Shown: positions 1-7,468, counted from the first letter of the stretch. The stretch is 12,187 bases of DNA from CAZSTA01 sp964609495 [NCBI: uncultured bacterium] (GCA_964609495.1 CAZSTA010000103.1:1-12187), one strand, 5' to 3'. The notes: a model not told the origin generated them from the letters alone. Program-made: numbers and translations.

Positions 1-11
1 TTATCTCAATG

Positions 12-51
12 TCCCCTCTCCCCTCGTGGGAGAGGGATAGGGTGAGGGGGA
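12..51. repeat. GC-rich dispersed palindromic repeat, copy 1
   Basis: A C-rich arm, CCCTCTCCC (14-22), pairs perfectly with GGGAGAGGG (28-36) across a 5-nt loop. It is followed by a G-rich tail AGGGTGAGGGGG (39-50). This matches the general form of the small CCCTCTCCC/GGGAGAGGG repeats scattered in many bacterial genomes. A related copy lies in the opposite orientation around 6610-6645. No T-tract follows, so it is not a clear intrinsic terminator for an upstream gene, although the hairpin could protect or end an upstream transcript. Confidence 0.6.
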
Positions 52-139
52 ATTATATCTTGAACTCACTAGCGAATATTTGAAGCTACTTAACATATTC
101 TCAGCACGAAATTTTATATGCATCCCTTAGCTTAGTTAC

Positions 140-168
140 TTGACAGAAGACTTTTTTTATGGTATACT
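140..168 (+). promoter_or_regulatory. Sigma-70-type promoter for the secDF operon
   Basis: A perfect -35 box TTGACA (140-145) is separated by exactly 17 nt from TATACT (163-168), which differs from the -10 consensus at one position. Transcription would start near 175, leaving an untranslated leader of about 110 nt before the secDF ATG. It is the best promoter match I found in the window and probably drives secDF, the lapA-like gene and recJ. Confidence 0.8.
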
Positions 169-203
169 CTTTATTGTTAAAGAGATTAATTATAACTGAA
201 GAT

Positions 204-232
204 TTGTAAATAACTACTCTAGTTTTTTACAA
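204..232. repeat. 29-bp near-perfect palindrome in the secDF leader
   Basis: The arms are TTGTAAA (204-210) with TTTACAA (226-232), and inside them AACTA (212-216) with TAGTT (220-224). That makes 12 of 14 symmetric pairs, with mismatches only at 211/225 and at the centre. It lies about 30 nt downstream of the predicted transcription start. It could be an operator for a dimeric repressor, or an AU-rich RNA hairpin in the leader. Symmetry is directly visible; function is inferred. Confidence 0.5.
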
Positions 233-272
233 TATGAGCTAAATTTGGTAATCGCGATATCTTGAGGAGCCT

Positions 273-280
273 AAGGAGGA
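273..280 (+). promoter_or_regulatory. Ribosome binding site that fixes the secDF start
   Basis: AAGGAGGA ends 5 nt before the ATG at 286. This near-ideal Shine-Dalgarno sequence picks that ATG over the in-frame TTG at 262, which lies upstream of the site itself. Confidence 0.85.
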
Positions 281-285
281 ATTTA

Positions 286-2448
286 ATGCAAAGAAACATT
301 CAGTTGCAGATTCTAGCTATAGTTATATTGATAGGATTAGCGATCTATTTCGCCTTTCCTTTAGGGGAAAAGATAAAGTTAGGATTGGATCTAAAAGGTG
401 GTATGCACCTCGTCTTAGAGGCTCAAGGTGAATTTGAGGATGAGGAAGCTAGAACTATAGCTATGAATCATGTTATAAAGATTATCCGCAACCGCGTCGA
501 TGAATTGGGAGTGGCTGAACCGGTCATTCAAAGATCAGGGCCAAATAGAATTTTGGTTCAACTACCTGGTATAACTGATATTGAGCGAGCTCGTAGATTA
601 ATCGGGGAAACAGCTTTGTTGGAGTTTAGGATAGTAAAAAATATCATCGAGAGGGTGAATGAAGAGGGAGAGAAAGAGATAGAATATGACCTGGGTGAAA
701 CCCTCCTTACTGGTGATAAGTTGAAGTTGGCTAAGGTAGGATATGATCAGCTTGGTAAACCTAAAGTTGATATACAACTCACAGATGAAGGTGGCGAATT
801 ATTTGAAAAGATCACGGGAGATAATGTAGGGCGACAATTAGCCATAGTGCTAGATGGAAAGGTGGAATCAGCTCCGGTTATTAAGACGAAGATCAGTGGT
901 GGTAGAGCAGAGATAACCGGAATCCGTAGCCTTCAGGAGGCTAAGGATTTAGCCCTAGTTCTACGTACCGGTGCTTTACCTGTGGAGATGGATATAATAG
1001 AGGAGAGAACGATTGGCCCTACCTTGGGACGAGACTCTATAAGTAGTGGAGTAAGAGCCGCGATCATCGGAGCGATATTGGTTTTGATTTTTATGGTTAT
1101 TTACTACCGATTCTATGGATTGGCCGCCGATCTAGCCTTGATAATCGCGGGTATATTGATATTAGGTGCCTTAGCCGCTACTAAAGCCACTCTGACTCTG
1201 CCCGGTATCGCTGGTCTAGCCCTAACTATCGGGATGGCTGTTGATGCTAACGTCATAATCTTTGAGAGGATCAAGGAGGAGTTGAGGAGTGGAAAGACGA
1301 CTAGAGCCGCTATGCACTCTGGTCATAGCAAAGCGTTCTGGACCATCTTCGATGCCAATGTCACAACTCTGCTGGCCGCGGCCGTTCTATTCCAATTTGG
1401 GACTGGACCGGTAAGAGGCTTTGCCGTAACTTTGAGTATCGGTGTCGTAGTCAGTATGTTTACCGCTCTGGTAGTCACGAGATTGATTCTCATCTTATTC
1501 TCTATGTTTAAGGAGTTAGAATCCAAGGCTCTGCTTGGAGCTACTAGTATAAATTTCATGGGTAAGATCAGAACTGCGGCTATTGTATCGATAATTATCG
1601 TAGCAATAGGATTGGCATCGTTCTTCTTCCGGGGCTTCGCTTATGGGATCGACTTTTCAGGAGGAAACTTGCTCCAACTTCGTTTTGATAAGGCGGTGAC
1701 TGTGGGTGATGTAAGGAAGGTGTTGGGCGAGTTTGGTTTAGAAAAGAGCGTTGTTCAGCGATTCGGTGGCGAGAGGGAAATCATTATCCGCAGTGAAGAA
1801 CTGAAGCAGGAAGATATCGAGGGGGTAACTAGCGCTCTAAATGAGCAAATCGGTAATTCTGAAGTTCTCAGAGTAGAGACGGTAGGACCGACTATAGGTA
1901 GAGAATTACAGAAACAGTCTTTATACGCGGTTTTAGTATCGATGGCTTTTATGTTGGCTTATATCGCCTTCCGCTTCGATTTCAAGTTCGGAGTCGGAGC
2001 CATTGTGGCTTTAATCCATGATGTGATCATAGTGCTGGTGATATTTTCCCTCTTTCGTCTGGAGATAAGCGCTCCGATAATCGCTATCCTTCTTACTATA
2101 GTAGGATATTCGGTTAACGATACGATTATTATCTCCGATAGAATAAGGGAAAATCTAAGGTTGATGCGTCGTAAACCTATCGTTGAGGTTACTAACCTGA
2201 GCCTTAACCAGACTCTAGCCAGAACGATAAATACTGTTCTTACCACTATGCTGCCGACTTTGTCCTTGCTCTTCCTAGGAGGTAAGATCCTGCAAAACTT
2301 CGCTTTAGCTTTCGCTATAGGTCTCATCACCGGAACTTATTCCTCGATCTATGTAGCTAGCGCAATCGTCGTCTGGTGGAGAAATGTCTCCGAAAGGAGG
2401 AGAAAACTCTATAAAGAAGGCCCGCAGGTGAGAGCCACAAGTAGATAG
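286..2448 (+). CDS. secDF: Protein translocase subunit SecDF (fused SecD-SecF)
   Basis: This 720-residue inner-membrane protein uses the proton motive force to help pull preproteins through SecYEG after SecA-driven insertion. The SecD half (about 1-415) has TM1 at 8-25, the P1 motif GLDLKGGMHLVLE (33-45), a large periplasmic domain, and TM2-6 from about 257 to 405. TM4 carries the motif GMAVDANVIIFERIKEE with Asp320. The SecF half (about 418-720) has TM7 at 430-448, the motif GIDFSGGNLL (454-463), and TM8-12 from 546 to 697 with VGYSVNDTIIISDRIREN (607-623, Asp612). Both membrane aspartates needed for proton coupling in RND-fold SecDF are present. The single-chain form is as in Bacillus subtilis and Thermus thermophilus. 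The start is the ATG behind a strong ribosome binding site. It is the first gene of the operon. Confidence 0.97.
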   Translation: MQRNIQLQILAIVILIGLAIYFAFPLGEKIKLGLDLKGGMHLVLEAQGEFEDEEARTIAMNHVIKIIRNRVDELGVAEPVIQRSGPNRILVQLPGITDIERARRLIGETALLEFRIVKNIIERVNEEGEKEIEYDLGETLLTGDKLKLAKVGYDQLGKPKVDIQLTDEGGELFEKITGDNVGRQLAIVLDGKVESAPVIKTKISGGRAEITGIRSLQEAKDLALVLRTGALPVEMDIIEERTIGPTLGRDSISSGVRAAIIGAILVLIFMVIYYRFYGLAADLALIIAGILILGALAATKATLTLPGIAGLALTIGMAVDANVIIFERIKEELRSGKTTRAAMHSGHSKAFWTIFDANVTTLLAAAVLFQFGTGPVRGFAVTLSIGVVVSMFTALVVTRLILILFSMFKELESKALLGATSINFMGKIRTAAIVSIIIVAIGLASFFFRGFAYGIDFSGGNLLQLRFDKAVTVGDVRKVLGEFGLEKSVVQRFGGEREIIIRSEELKQEDIEGVTSALNEQIGNSEVLRVETVGPTIGRELQKQSLYAVLVSMAFMLAYIAFRFDFKFGVGAIVALIHDVIIVLVIFSLFRLEISAPIIAILLTIVGYSVNDTIIISDRIRENLRLMRRKPIVEVTNLSLNQTLARTINTVLTTMLPTLSLLFLGGKILQNFALAFAIGLITGTYSSIYVASAIVVWWRNVSERRRKLYKEGPQVRATSR

Positions 2449-2483
2449 GGTTCAATAGGGTTTTCAATTACGAGGAGGGGATA

Positions 2484-2864
2484 ATGCAGACTTTTGTTAT
2501 TATCATAGTCCTGTTGTTTATGATCTTAGCCTCGGTAATCGCCGCTCAAAATGCAGGACAGGATGTTACGCTTCAATTTCTTCTGAAGGATTGGTCCGTA
2601 ACTATCAACGCTTTACCTCTGATCCTAGTCTCCATGCTTTTAGGGGTTATCCTTACCGCTGTTTTAGGAATCTCAAGTTGGATCAAGCAAGAGGGTCGGG
2701 TTCGAAGACTTAACTCCCGCATCAGGGAATTGGAAAAGGAATTAGCAGAAGCGGTAAGTAGTAGTAGGAGAGTTATTGGAGGTGAATTGCCTGCCTCTGA
2801 TTCTCATCAACCTATCGCTCCTCCTATCCCTGAGGAGGATAGAAGAATAGAAGAGGTAAAATGA
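2484..2864 (+). CDS. LapA-domain (DUF1049) membrane protein
   Basis: This 126-residue protein has two membrane helices, at about 3-22 and 44-66. Between them is the QNAGQDVTLQFLL segment (22-34), typical of the LapA/DUF1049 family (N and V/F-rich strand after TM1). A charged coiled coil follows (about 70-92, RRLNSRIRELEKELAEA), then a Pro- and acid-rich tail. E. coli LapA works with LapB in lipopolysaccharide assembly control; family members in other phyla have no fixed function, so the E. coli role should not be transferred directly. The ribosome binding site GAGGAGGGG (2472-2480) precedes the ATG. The gene starts 35 nt after secDF, and its TGA stop directly abuts the TTG start of recJ, so translational coupling is likely. 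Confidence 0.85.
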   Translation: MQTFVIIIVLLFMILASVIAAQNAGQDVTLQFLLKDWSVTINALPLILVSMLLGVILTAVLGISSWIKQEGRVRRLNSRIRELEKELAEAVSSSRRVIGGELPASDSHQPIAPPIPEEDRRIEEVK

Positions 2865-5495
2865 TTGATCGCTATTTCCAAAATTTGGCGGCATCGAGGT
2901 AAGGAAAGGGAGGATATAGAACGCGAATTCATCGCTGAATTAGGTATCTCTCCGCTTCTAGCCCGTTTGTTGATTAATCGGGGGGTCGATGATCTACAAA
3001 AAGCCAAATTATTTATGAACCCCGGTTTAGACCAATTACATCCTCCCCGAATGATGAAGGGGATAGAGGAGGCTTCCGAGAGGATCAAGTATGGGCTGGC
3101 TAATAGAGAGAGGATCGTTATTTATGGAGATTATGATGTTGATGGATTGACCAGCACCGCTCTTTTGATGTCAGCTTTAAGAAACTTGGGAGGTTCGCCT
3201 CGTTGCTATATCCCCAATCGGCTGAGTGAGGGATATGGATTGACGGAGGATTCCTTAAATAAGATTCGCGAAGATGGAGTCGATCTATTGATCACGGTCG
3301 ATTGTGGCATAACTGCCACTAAAGAGAGTCATTTGGCCAAGAAGCTGGGCATAGATCTTATCGTTATCGATCATCATCGTCCTAAAGAGGAACTTCCGCA
3401 AGCGGTGAGCTTAATAGATCCTAAGCAAGAGGATTGCAATTATCCATTCTCCGAACTTACCGGGGTAGCCTTGACGTTTAAGCTAGCCCAGAGGTTATTT
3501 GAAGCTTATGGAAAGGATTCCTCTCTCGCCTATAGTTATCTAGACTTGGTAGCTTTAGGAACTATCGCTGATATTGCTCCTCTGATCAGTGAGAATAGGA
3601 TACTTATAAAGGAGGGATTGAAAGCTCTAAGTAATACTCAGCGTCCTGGCTTAAGAGCTTTGATATCATCTGCTGGTCTGGAGGGGAGGGAGTTGAGTGT
3701 GGGGCAGGTGGGGTATATCATCGCTCCCAGGATTAATGCGGCGGGTAGGCTTTCTGACCCTCGATCTGCATTGAAATTACTGCTCTCCGATTCCCCGGAG
3801 GAAGCTCAAAGGTTGGCCCTTAAACTCAATTATGAGAATGCTGAGAGACAGAGATTGGAGAAGAAGATATTAGAAGAGGCTTTAGCTTTGTGTGAGGAGA
3901 TCGATTTTGATAAAGAGCGAGTTTTGGTTCTCGCTCATCCCGATTGGCATTTTGGAGTTATCGGGATCGTAGCTTCTCGGATAGTAGAGAGGCTATACCG
4001 CCCCACGATATTGATCTCCCTGGAGAATGGCCGAGGAAGAGGATCGGCGAGAAGTATCCCCAATTTCTCGATCTTCAAGGCTTTAGTTGAGTGTAGTTCT
4101 TATTTGATCAAATTCGGAGGACATACTTATGCGGCTGGGCTTGAGATCGAAAGCGATAAGATAGCTGACTTCAGGGAGAAGATAAATCTTATCGCCTCCC
4201 AGTGGTTAGAGGAGAAGGATCTAATACCCAGCTTGAATATAGATGCCAAATTAAGCCTAGAGCAGGTAAATTTGGAATTGGCGGAGGAACTCGAACAATT
4301 AGCTCCCTATGGAAATGGCAATCCAAAACCGATCTTTGCCAGCTACGATCTGGTAGCTACGGATTGTCAACAAATGGGAAGAGGAGGGGATCATTTAAGG
4401 ATCCGGTTCAGGGAGGATAACTGGGTAAGAGAAGGGATTGGCTTTCGCATGGGAGACAAATTGGAAGCTTTTCTATCTCCCGCTTGGCCTAGGATAGATA
4501 TAGCTTATACCTTAGATGCGGAGAGGAGAGAGGGAGGGAAACGATGTAGCTTAAAGTTCACGGACCTTAAGATCAAGGAGGCGGAACTCGATAACGAATC
4601 TTTCCTAGAGGGGTTGTTTCAAAGAGCAAGGGACATTCTAAGGATAAGCTCTTACCGAAGATCAGAGCTAGATATTATTTATGGTAGATTTAAGGAGGCC
4701 TTCAGCGTCGATCATAAAATCTCTCGGAGTTCTCCCTTACCGATAATAGATAAACGTTCGATAGCAGATAAGAGAGGAGTCTTGAGAGAACTCATATCTT
4801 CTTCCTCTGAAAGGACGCTAATTTATCTGCTTCGTGTCGAGGATGCGATCAACTTAGCCGATATTTTAAGGTGGGAGTTCCCTGAGAAGAGAAATTCCAT
4901 AGCCTATTATCATCTGGGGCTTGCTCGTTCTACTCAATATCGAATAAAGGACATGTTCTCAAGGGGAGATATAAGGATTATATCGCTCTCAACAGGATGT
5001 AGGGAGATGGAGCTAGAGGAGAGCAGTGAGAGGGTTATTTTTTATTCCCTGGCTCCTGAACTCGCATGGTGGCAGGAAGAGGGGAGAGAACTGAGTAGAA
5101 GAAGGGAAATCCCGATAGGGCTTCTCTTCGGGGAAGAAGATATTCATTACAACGAAAAGGTTTGGGATATAATAGCCCCTGAGCTAGATACTCTACGAAG
5201 TTTATATAAAGTTCTTAATTCGAGACAAAGAACATCGATCGGCTTATCCTCTTCTGATATAGATATTATAACTCGTCAGGTGAGTTTATCGGCGTATACT
5301 GTATCGGTAGGACTGGACATTTTCAGAGAATTAAAGTTAATTAAGCAAGAAAGAGAAGGATATATATCTTTAGTCCCTGTATCTCATAAGGTGGACATTT
5401 TCTCTTCGAATATCTTTTCGGAAAGACAAAGTATCAAAACAGCCGGTAGAGAATGGGAGAGACGTCTCCTTCGAACTCCTGAGGATGAACTATAA
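2865..5495 (+). CDS. recJ: Single-stranded-DNA-specific exonuclease RecJ
   Basis: This 876-residue 5'-3' ssDNA exonuclease would act in recombination, mismatch and base-excision repair. The DHH catalytic core is complete: YGDYDVDG (87-94), VDCGI (145-149), DHH (169-171) and IADIAPL (234-240) supply metal-binding Asp/His residues. The DHHA1 domain carries RGSARS (392-397) and FGGHTYAAG (417-425). The OB-fold region follows at about 455-570. E. coli RecJ, at roughly 580 residues, would end near here. The extra 300 residues resemble a degraded RecQ-type helicase C lobe (about 648-760), followed by a probable winged helix (about 774-838). The TTG start has a weak AAGAGG (2851-2856) site 8 nt upstream and follows the previous stop with no gap. 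An ATG at 2861 is out of frame and closes after 13 codons. Confidence 0.96.
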   Translation: MIAISKIWRHRGKEREDIEREFIAELGISPLLARLLINRGVDDLQKAKLFMNPGLDQLHPPRMMKGIEEASERIKYGLANRERIVIYGDYDVDGLTSTALLMSALRNLGGSPRCYIPNRLSEGYGLTEDSLNKIREDGVDLLITVDCGITATKESHLAKKLGIDLIVIDHHRPKEELPQAVSLIDPKQEDCNYPFSELTGVALTFKLAQRLFEAYGKDSSLAYSYLDLVALGTIADIAPLISENRILIKEGLKALSNTQRPGLRALISSAGLEGRELSVGQVGYIIAPRINAAGRLSDPRSALKLLLSDSPEEAQRLALKLNYENAERQRLEKKILEEALALCEEIDFDKERVLVLAHPDWHFGVIGIVASRIVERLYRPTILISLENGRGRGSARSIPNFSIFKALVECSSYLIKFGGHTYAAGLEIESDKIADFREKINLIASQWLEEKDLIPSLNIDAKLSLEQVNLELAEELEQLAPYGNGNPKPIFASYDLVATDCQQMGRGGDHLRIRFREDNWVREGIGFRMGDKLEAFLSPAWPRIDIAYTLDAERREGGKRCSLKFTDLKIKEAELDNESFLEGLFQRARDILRISSYRRSELDIIYGRFKEAFSVDHKISRSSPLPIIDKRSIADKRGVLRELISSSSERTLIYLLRVEDAINLADILRWEFPEKRNSIAYYHLGLARSTQYRIKDMFSRGDIRIISLSTGCREMELEESSERVIFYSLAPELAWWQEEGRELSRRREIPIGLLFGEEDIHYNEKVWDIIAPELDTLRSLYKVLNSRQRTSIGLSSSDIDIITRQVSLSAYTVSVGLDIFRELKLIKQEREGYISLVPVSHKVDIFSSNIFSERQSIKTAGREWERRLLRTPEDEL

Positions 5496-5546
5496 TTTTT
5501 CAATTAATTTATCTAACGGACCTTAATCAAGAGAGGAGATGATCCT

Positions 5547-5918
5547 GTGGCGCAAACCAGAACCGAGCAGATGATCGCTATGTTGAAGGATTTGCAGGCG
5601 AGCACACCTGATATTGAAGCGGCGGCTGTAGTTAGTGTTGATGGCTTGATGATGGCTTCGGCCCTCCCCGCCGACGTTGAGGAGGAGAGAATCGCGGCTA
5701 TGTCAGCAGCTATGCTCAGCCTGGGAGAGAGAACCGCTCAGGAATTGAGGCGGGGTGTTCTTGAGCAAGTATTTGTGAAAGGTGAAGATGGCTATATATT
5801 GCTGATGGGTGCGGGGGAAGAGGCAGTCCTAACCACCTTAGCGAGGAAGGAGGCGAAGTTAGGGCTCATATTTTTGGATATGAGGAGAACCGCGAGAGAG
5901 CTGGGAAGAATAGTTTGA
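5547..5918 (+). CDS. Roadblock/LC7 domain protein 1 (MglB-like)
   Basis: This 123-residue single-domain protein has the Roadblock/LC7 (longin-like) pattern. It shows an N-terminal helix (5-20), the strand motif AAAVVSVDGLMMASALP (25-41), a long amphipathic helix with ERIAAMSAAMLSLGERTAQEL (47-67), strands at 73-78 and 82-87, and a closing helix (111-122). Bacterial members such as MglB form dimers and act as GTPase-activating or scaffold partners of small GTPases. A clear paralogue lies at 8092-8466, and a Ras-like GTPase lies between them. The GTG start is preceded by GAGGAG (5533-5538) with 8 nt spacing. A perfect TATAAT overlaps the recJ stop (5491-5496), but I see no matching -35, so separate transcription from recJ is unproven. 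Confidence 0.92.
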   Translation: MAQTRTEQMIAMLKDLQASTPDIEAAAVVSVDGLMMASALPADVEEERIAAMSAAMLSLGERTAQELRRGVLEQVFVKGEDGYILLMGAGEEAVLTTLARKEAKLGLIFLDMRRTARELGRIV

Positions 5919-5948
5919 TACAATCTATCCTGGTAAGGGGGTTTATCT

Positions 5949-6464
5949 ATGTGGTTGAAGATGTTCGGCCTAGCTCGGCATCTGAGATTGGATTCAGATC
6001 AAGGAGCTCTTAAAGTCAAGGACATACGATTTTTACTGATTCCTGGAGAAGTATTCCCTCAACTTTATATGGGGATGGAAGATCTCCTGGGGAGAGCAGC
6101 CGGCCCTCTTCTTTATAATGCTGGCAAAAGTGTGGGTGGCAAATATATGGAATTGATACCTGTACTTGGTATTGATGTTAGCACAGAGCGAGGTATAGTT
6201 CAGGCTCTGGAGCAGTTCAGCACTCTCTCAGGGATGGGGAGAACTGAGGTAACAGAGATAAGTTTAGCTGAGAAGAGGATAGTGATAAGAATCTATGGAC
6301 TTATTACTGCCTTAGGGATAAAGTCGAAGAGACCTGTCTGTCATTTAGTCAGGGGGGTATTTGCCAAATCACTGGAGACGGTGACGGGAGAGAGAGCGGT
6401 ATGCGAGGAGACGAAGTGTGTTGCTGTAGGGGATGAATATTGCGAGTTTGTACTACATACCTAA
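5949..6464 (+). CDS. V4R-domain (4-vinyl reductase-like) sensor protein
   Basis: This 171-residue protein has a C-terminal V4R domain (about 60-170), the fold found in bacteriochlorophyll 4-vinyl reductase-related proteins and many stand-alone bacterial and archaeal sensors. Visible marks are the GKSVGGKYM helix (59-67), KRPVCHLVRGVFAKSLE (127-143), and the conserved cysteine pattern Cys131, Cys152, Cys157 and Cys165 with His132, ending in GDEYCEFVL (161-169). Such clusters are thought to bind a metal or small ligand. No DNA-binding or enzyme domain is attached, so it probably works as a ligand-binding partner of the neighbouring Roadblock/GTPase proteins. It starts 30 nt after Roadblock protein 1; AAGGGGGT (5934-5941) serves as ribosome binding site. 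The ligand is unknown, and true reductase activity is unlikely without pigment genes nearby. Confidence 0.88.
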   Translation: MWLKMFGLARHLRLDSDQGALKVKDIRFLLIPGEVFPQLYMGMEDLLGRAAGPLLYNAGKSVGGKYMELIPVLGIDVSTERGIVQALEQFSTLSGMGRTEVTEISLAEKRIVIRIYGLITALGIKSKRPVCHLVRGVFAKSLETVTGERAVCEETKCVAVGDEYCEFVLHT

Positions 6465-6483
6465 TAGTTCTTTCCGCTTATTC

Positions 6484-6513
6484 TTGGAAGTGGGGTGGGG
6501 AGATTCCGATACT
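6484..6513 (+). promoter_or_regulatory. Possible weak promoter upstream of the DUF4388 gene
   Basis: TTGGAA (6484-6489) lies 18 nt from GATACT (6508-6513), each matching four of six consensus bases. It sits in the 219-nt gap after the V4R gene, so a start near 6520 would place both inverted repeats in the leader. The match is modest and may be chance. Confidence 0.25.
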
Positions 6514-6557
6514 TTATTTATCAGAAATTGTGCCAGTTTCAAGGAGAATTATTTAAA

Positions 6558-6608
6558 TAAAGGAAACTTTTGCAGTCAATAAAACTAAAGGTGAAAAAGT
6601 TTCCTTTA
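6558..6608. repeat. 14-bp perfect inverted repeat with 23-nt spacer
   Basis: TAAAGGAAACTTTT (6558-6571) is exactly mirrored by AAAAGTTTCCTTTA (6595-6608). Just upstream is the 12-bp palindrome TTATTTAAATAA (6549-6560), overlapping the left arm by three bases. In RNA this would form a stable stem-loop; in DNA it could be paired operator half-sites or the ends of a tiny mobile-element relic. It is followed directly by the GC-rich repeat copy 2. No T-tract follows, so it is not a standard terminator. Confidence 0.6.
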
Positions 6609-6609
6609 C

Positions 6610-6645
6610 ACTCTCCCCTAACCCCTCCCCCTCAAGGGAGGGGGA
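6610..6645. repeat. GC-rich dispersed palindromic repeat, copy 2 (inverted)
   Basis: CCCCTCCC (6622-6629) pairs with GGGAGGGG (6636-6643) around a 6-nt loop, preceded by the C-rich flank ACTCTCCCCTAA (6610-6621). Read on the other strand it lines up with copy 1 at 12-51, with several substitutions. It lies between the 14-bp inverted repeat and the DUF4388 ribosome binding site, so the hairpin would be in the leader of that gene. Confidence 0.55.
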
Positions 6646-6668
6646 ATAAATATGATTTCCCTCGAAGG

Positions 6669-6676
6669 AGAGGTGG
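6669..6676 (+). promoter_or_regulatory. Ribosome binding site fixing the DUF4388 gene start
   Basis: AGAGGTGG lies 7 nt before the ATG at 6684, within a longer purine-rich run beginning AAGGAG at 6665. The reading frame stays open upstream to a TTG at 6570, but that stretch runs through two inverted repeats and encodes a low-complexity Pro/Gly/Arg segment, so the ATG is preferred. Confidence 0.7.
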
Positions 6677-6683
6677 AGTAAAT

Positions 6684-7457
6684 ATGGAGCTAGCTGGAGA
6701 TCTAAGCACTCATAAATTTTCTCTTCTTTTAACTTCCTTAGGCGAGGAGAAGACAACTGGAACTCTAAGGATCATAAGCGGAGATAAGAAATGGACTGTT
6801 TGCTTAAGAGAGGGTTCTATCGTCTTCGCAGGTTCAGGGAGGGATAGGCATTTATCAGATTTACTAGAATCAGCAAATAAATTGACTCGGCAACAAGTTA
6901 AGAGAGCGCTTCAGGCACAGTTGAGAGAACCTACAAAGCACTTTGGAGATATCCTAGTTGAGATGGGGATAATGGATGAGGAAGAGTTGATATCTTCTGT
7001 AAGAGAGCAGATAAATGAGACAATTTATGATCTTATGGATTTGGAGGAAGGAGAATATAAATTCGAGGAGGGTAGGTTGCCCTTTGAGGAGGATATGATA
7101 GTTTCGCTAGATGTTGACCTTCTGATCGAGGAGAAGGCTAAGAGGACCGAGGAGTTGGGAGTTATAAATCAGTGGCTTCCCTCCTCCGAATTAGTTTTAC
7201 AGTTGTCTCTCAATCCTGAGAGAGATGTTCGGGATATCCATTTGAGCTCTCGAGAGTGGGGGGTTCTATCCTTAGTGGATGGAGAGAAAAGCATAGCCGA
7301 GATAGTAGATTTGAGCTATCTCGGTGAGTTCGAGGTTTTCAGGATCCTATATAAGTTCTTCTCGATGGGGTTATTAGAGAGAGCTGATGAGGAGGAGTCC
7401 TTGCCGATAACTAAAGATGTGATCTTAAGAATTATAGATAGGATAAGTGATCTTTAG
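6684..7457 (+). CDS. DUF4388 (PatA N-terminal-type) domain protein
   Basis: This 257-residue protein opens with the DUF4388 signature: MELAGDLSTHKFSLLLTSLG (1-20), then TTGTLRIISGDKKWTVCLREGSIVFA (24-49), the 'group behaviour' segment found at the N terminus of cyanobacterial PatA and in many Deinococcus, Myxococcota and Chloroflexi signalling proteins. Residues 58-115 are helical (LSDLLESANKLTRQQVKRAL, then GDILVEMGIMDEEEL) and resemble the helical part of such adaptors. GEYKFEEG (123-130) is a typical strand near the domain end. The C-terminal portion (about 170-235) reads as a winged-helix-like unit (WGVLSLVDGEKSIAEIVDLS, then FEVFRILYKFFSMGLLE). No receiver, kinase or catalytic motif is present, so it is probably a protein-protein adaptor. 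It lies 11 nt before the GTPase gene, which supports a joint function. Confidence 0.87.
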   Translation: MELAGDLSTHKFSLLLTSLGEEKTTGTLRIISGDKKWTVCLREGSIVFAGSGRDRHLSDLLESANKLTRQQVKRALQAQLREPTKHFGDILVEMGIMDEEELISSVREQINETIYDLMDLEEGEYKFEEGRLPFEEDMIVSLDVDLLIEEKAKRTEELGVINQWLPSSELVLQLSLNPERDVRDIHLSSREWGVLSLVDGEKSIAEIVDLSYLGEFEVFRILYKFFSMGLLERADEEESLPITKDVILRIIDRISDL

Positions 7458-7468
7458 AGAGGGATGAT

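Noticed and set aside
262-285. In-frame TTG start for secDF adding eight residues
   Set aside because: The strong AAGGAGGA site lies inside this extension and points to the ATG at 286.
1959-2330. Minus-strand open frames opposite secDF, recJ, the GTPase, the transporter and the last gene
   Set aside because: They mirror strongly recognisable + strand genes, have no recognisable motifs, and have no separate upstream signals.
2861-2902. ATG overlapping the lapA-like stop (ATGA) as a recJ start
   Set aside because: It is in another frame and closes after 13 codons; the recJ frame begins with TTG at 2865.
5491-5496. Perfect TATAAT before Roadblock gene 1
   Set aside because: It overlaps the recJ stop codon, has no recognisable -35 or extended -10, and such a hexamer is expected by chance in AT-rich sequence.
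6570-6683. 38-residue N-terminal extension of the DUF4388 protein
   Set aside because: The extension runs through inverted repeats, is low-complexity, and the DUF4388 signature begins exactly at the ATG at 6684 with its own ribosome binding site.
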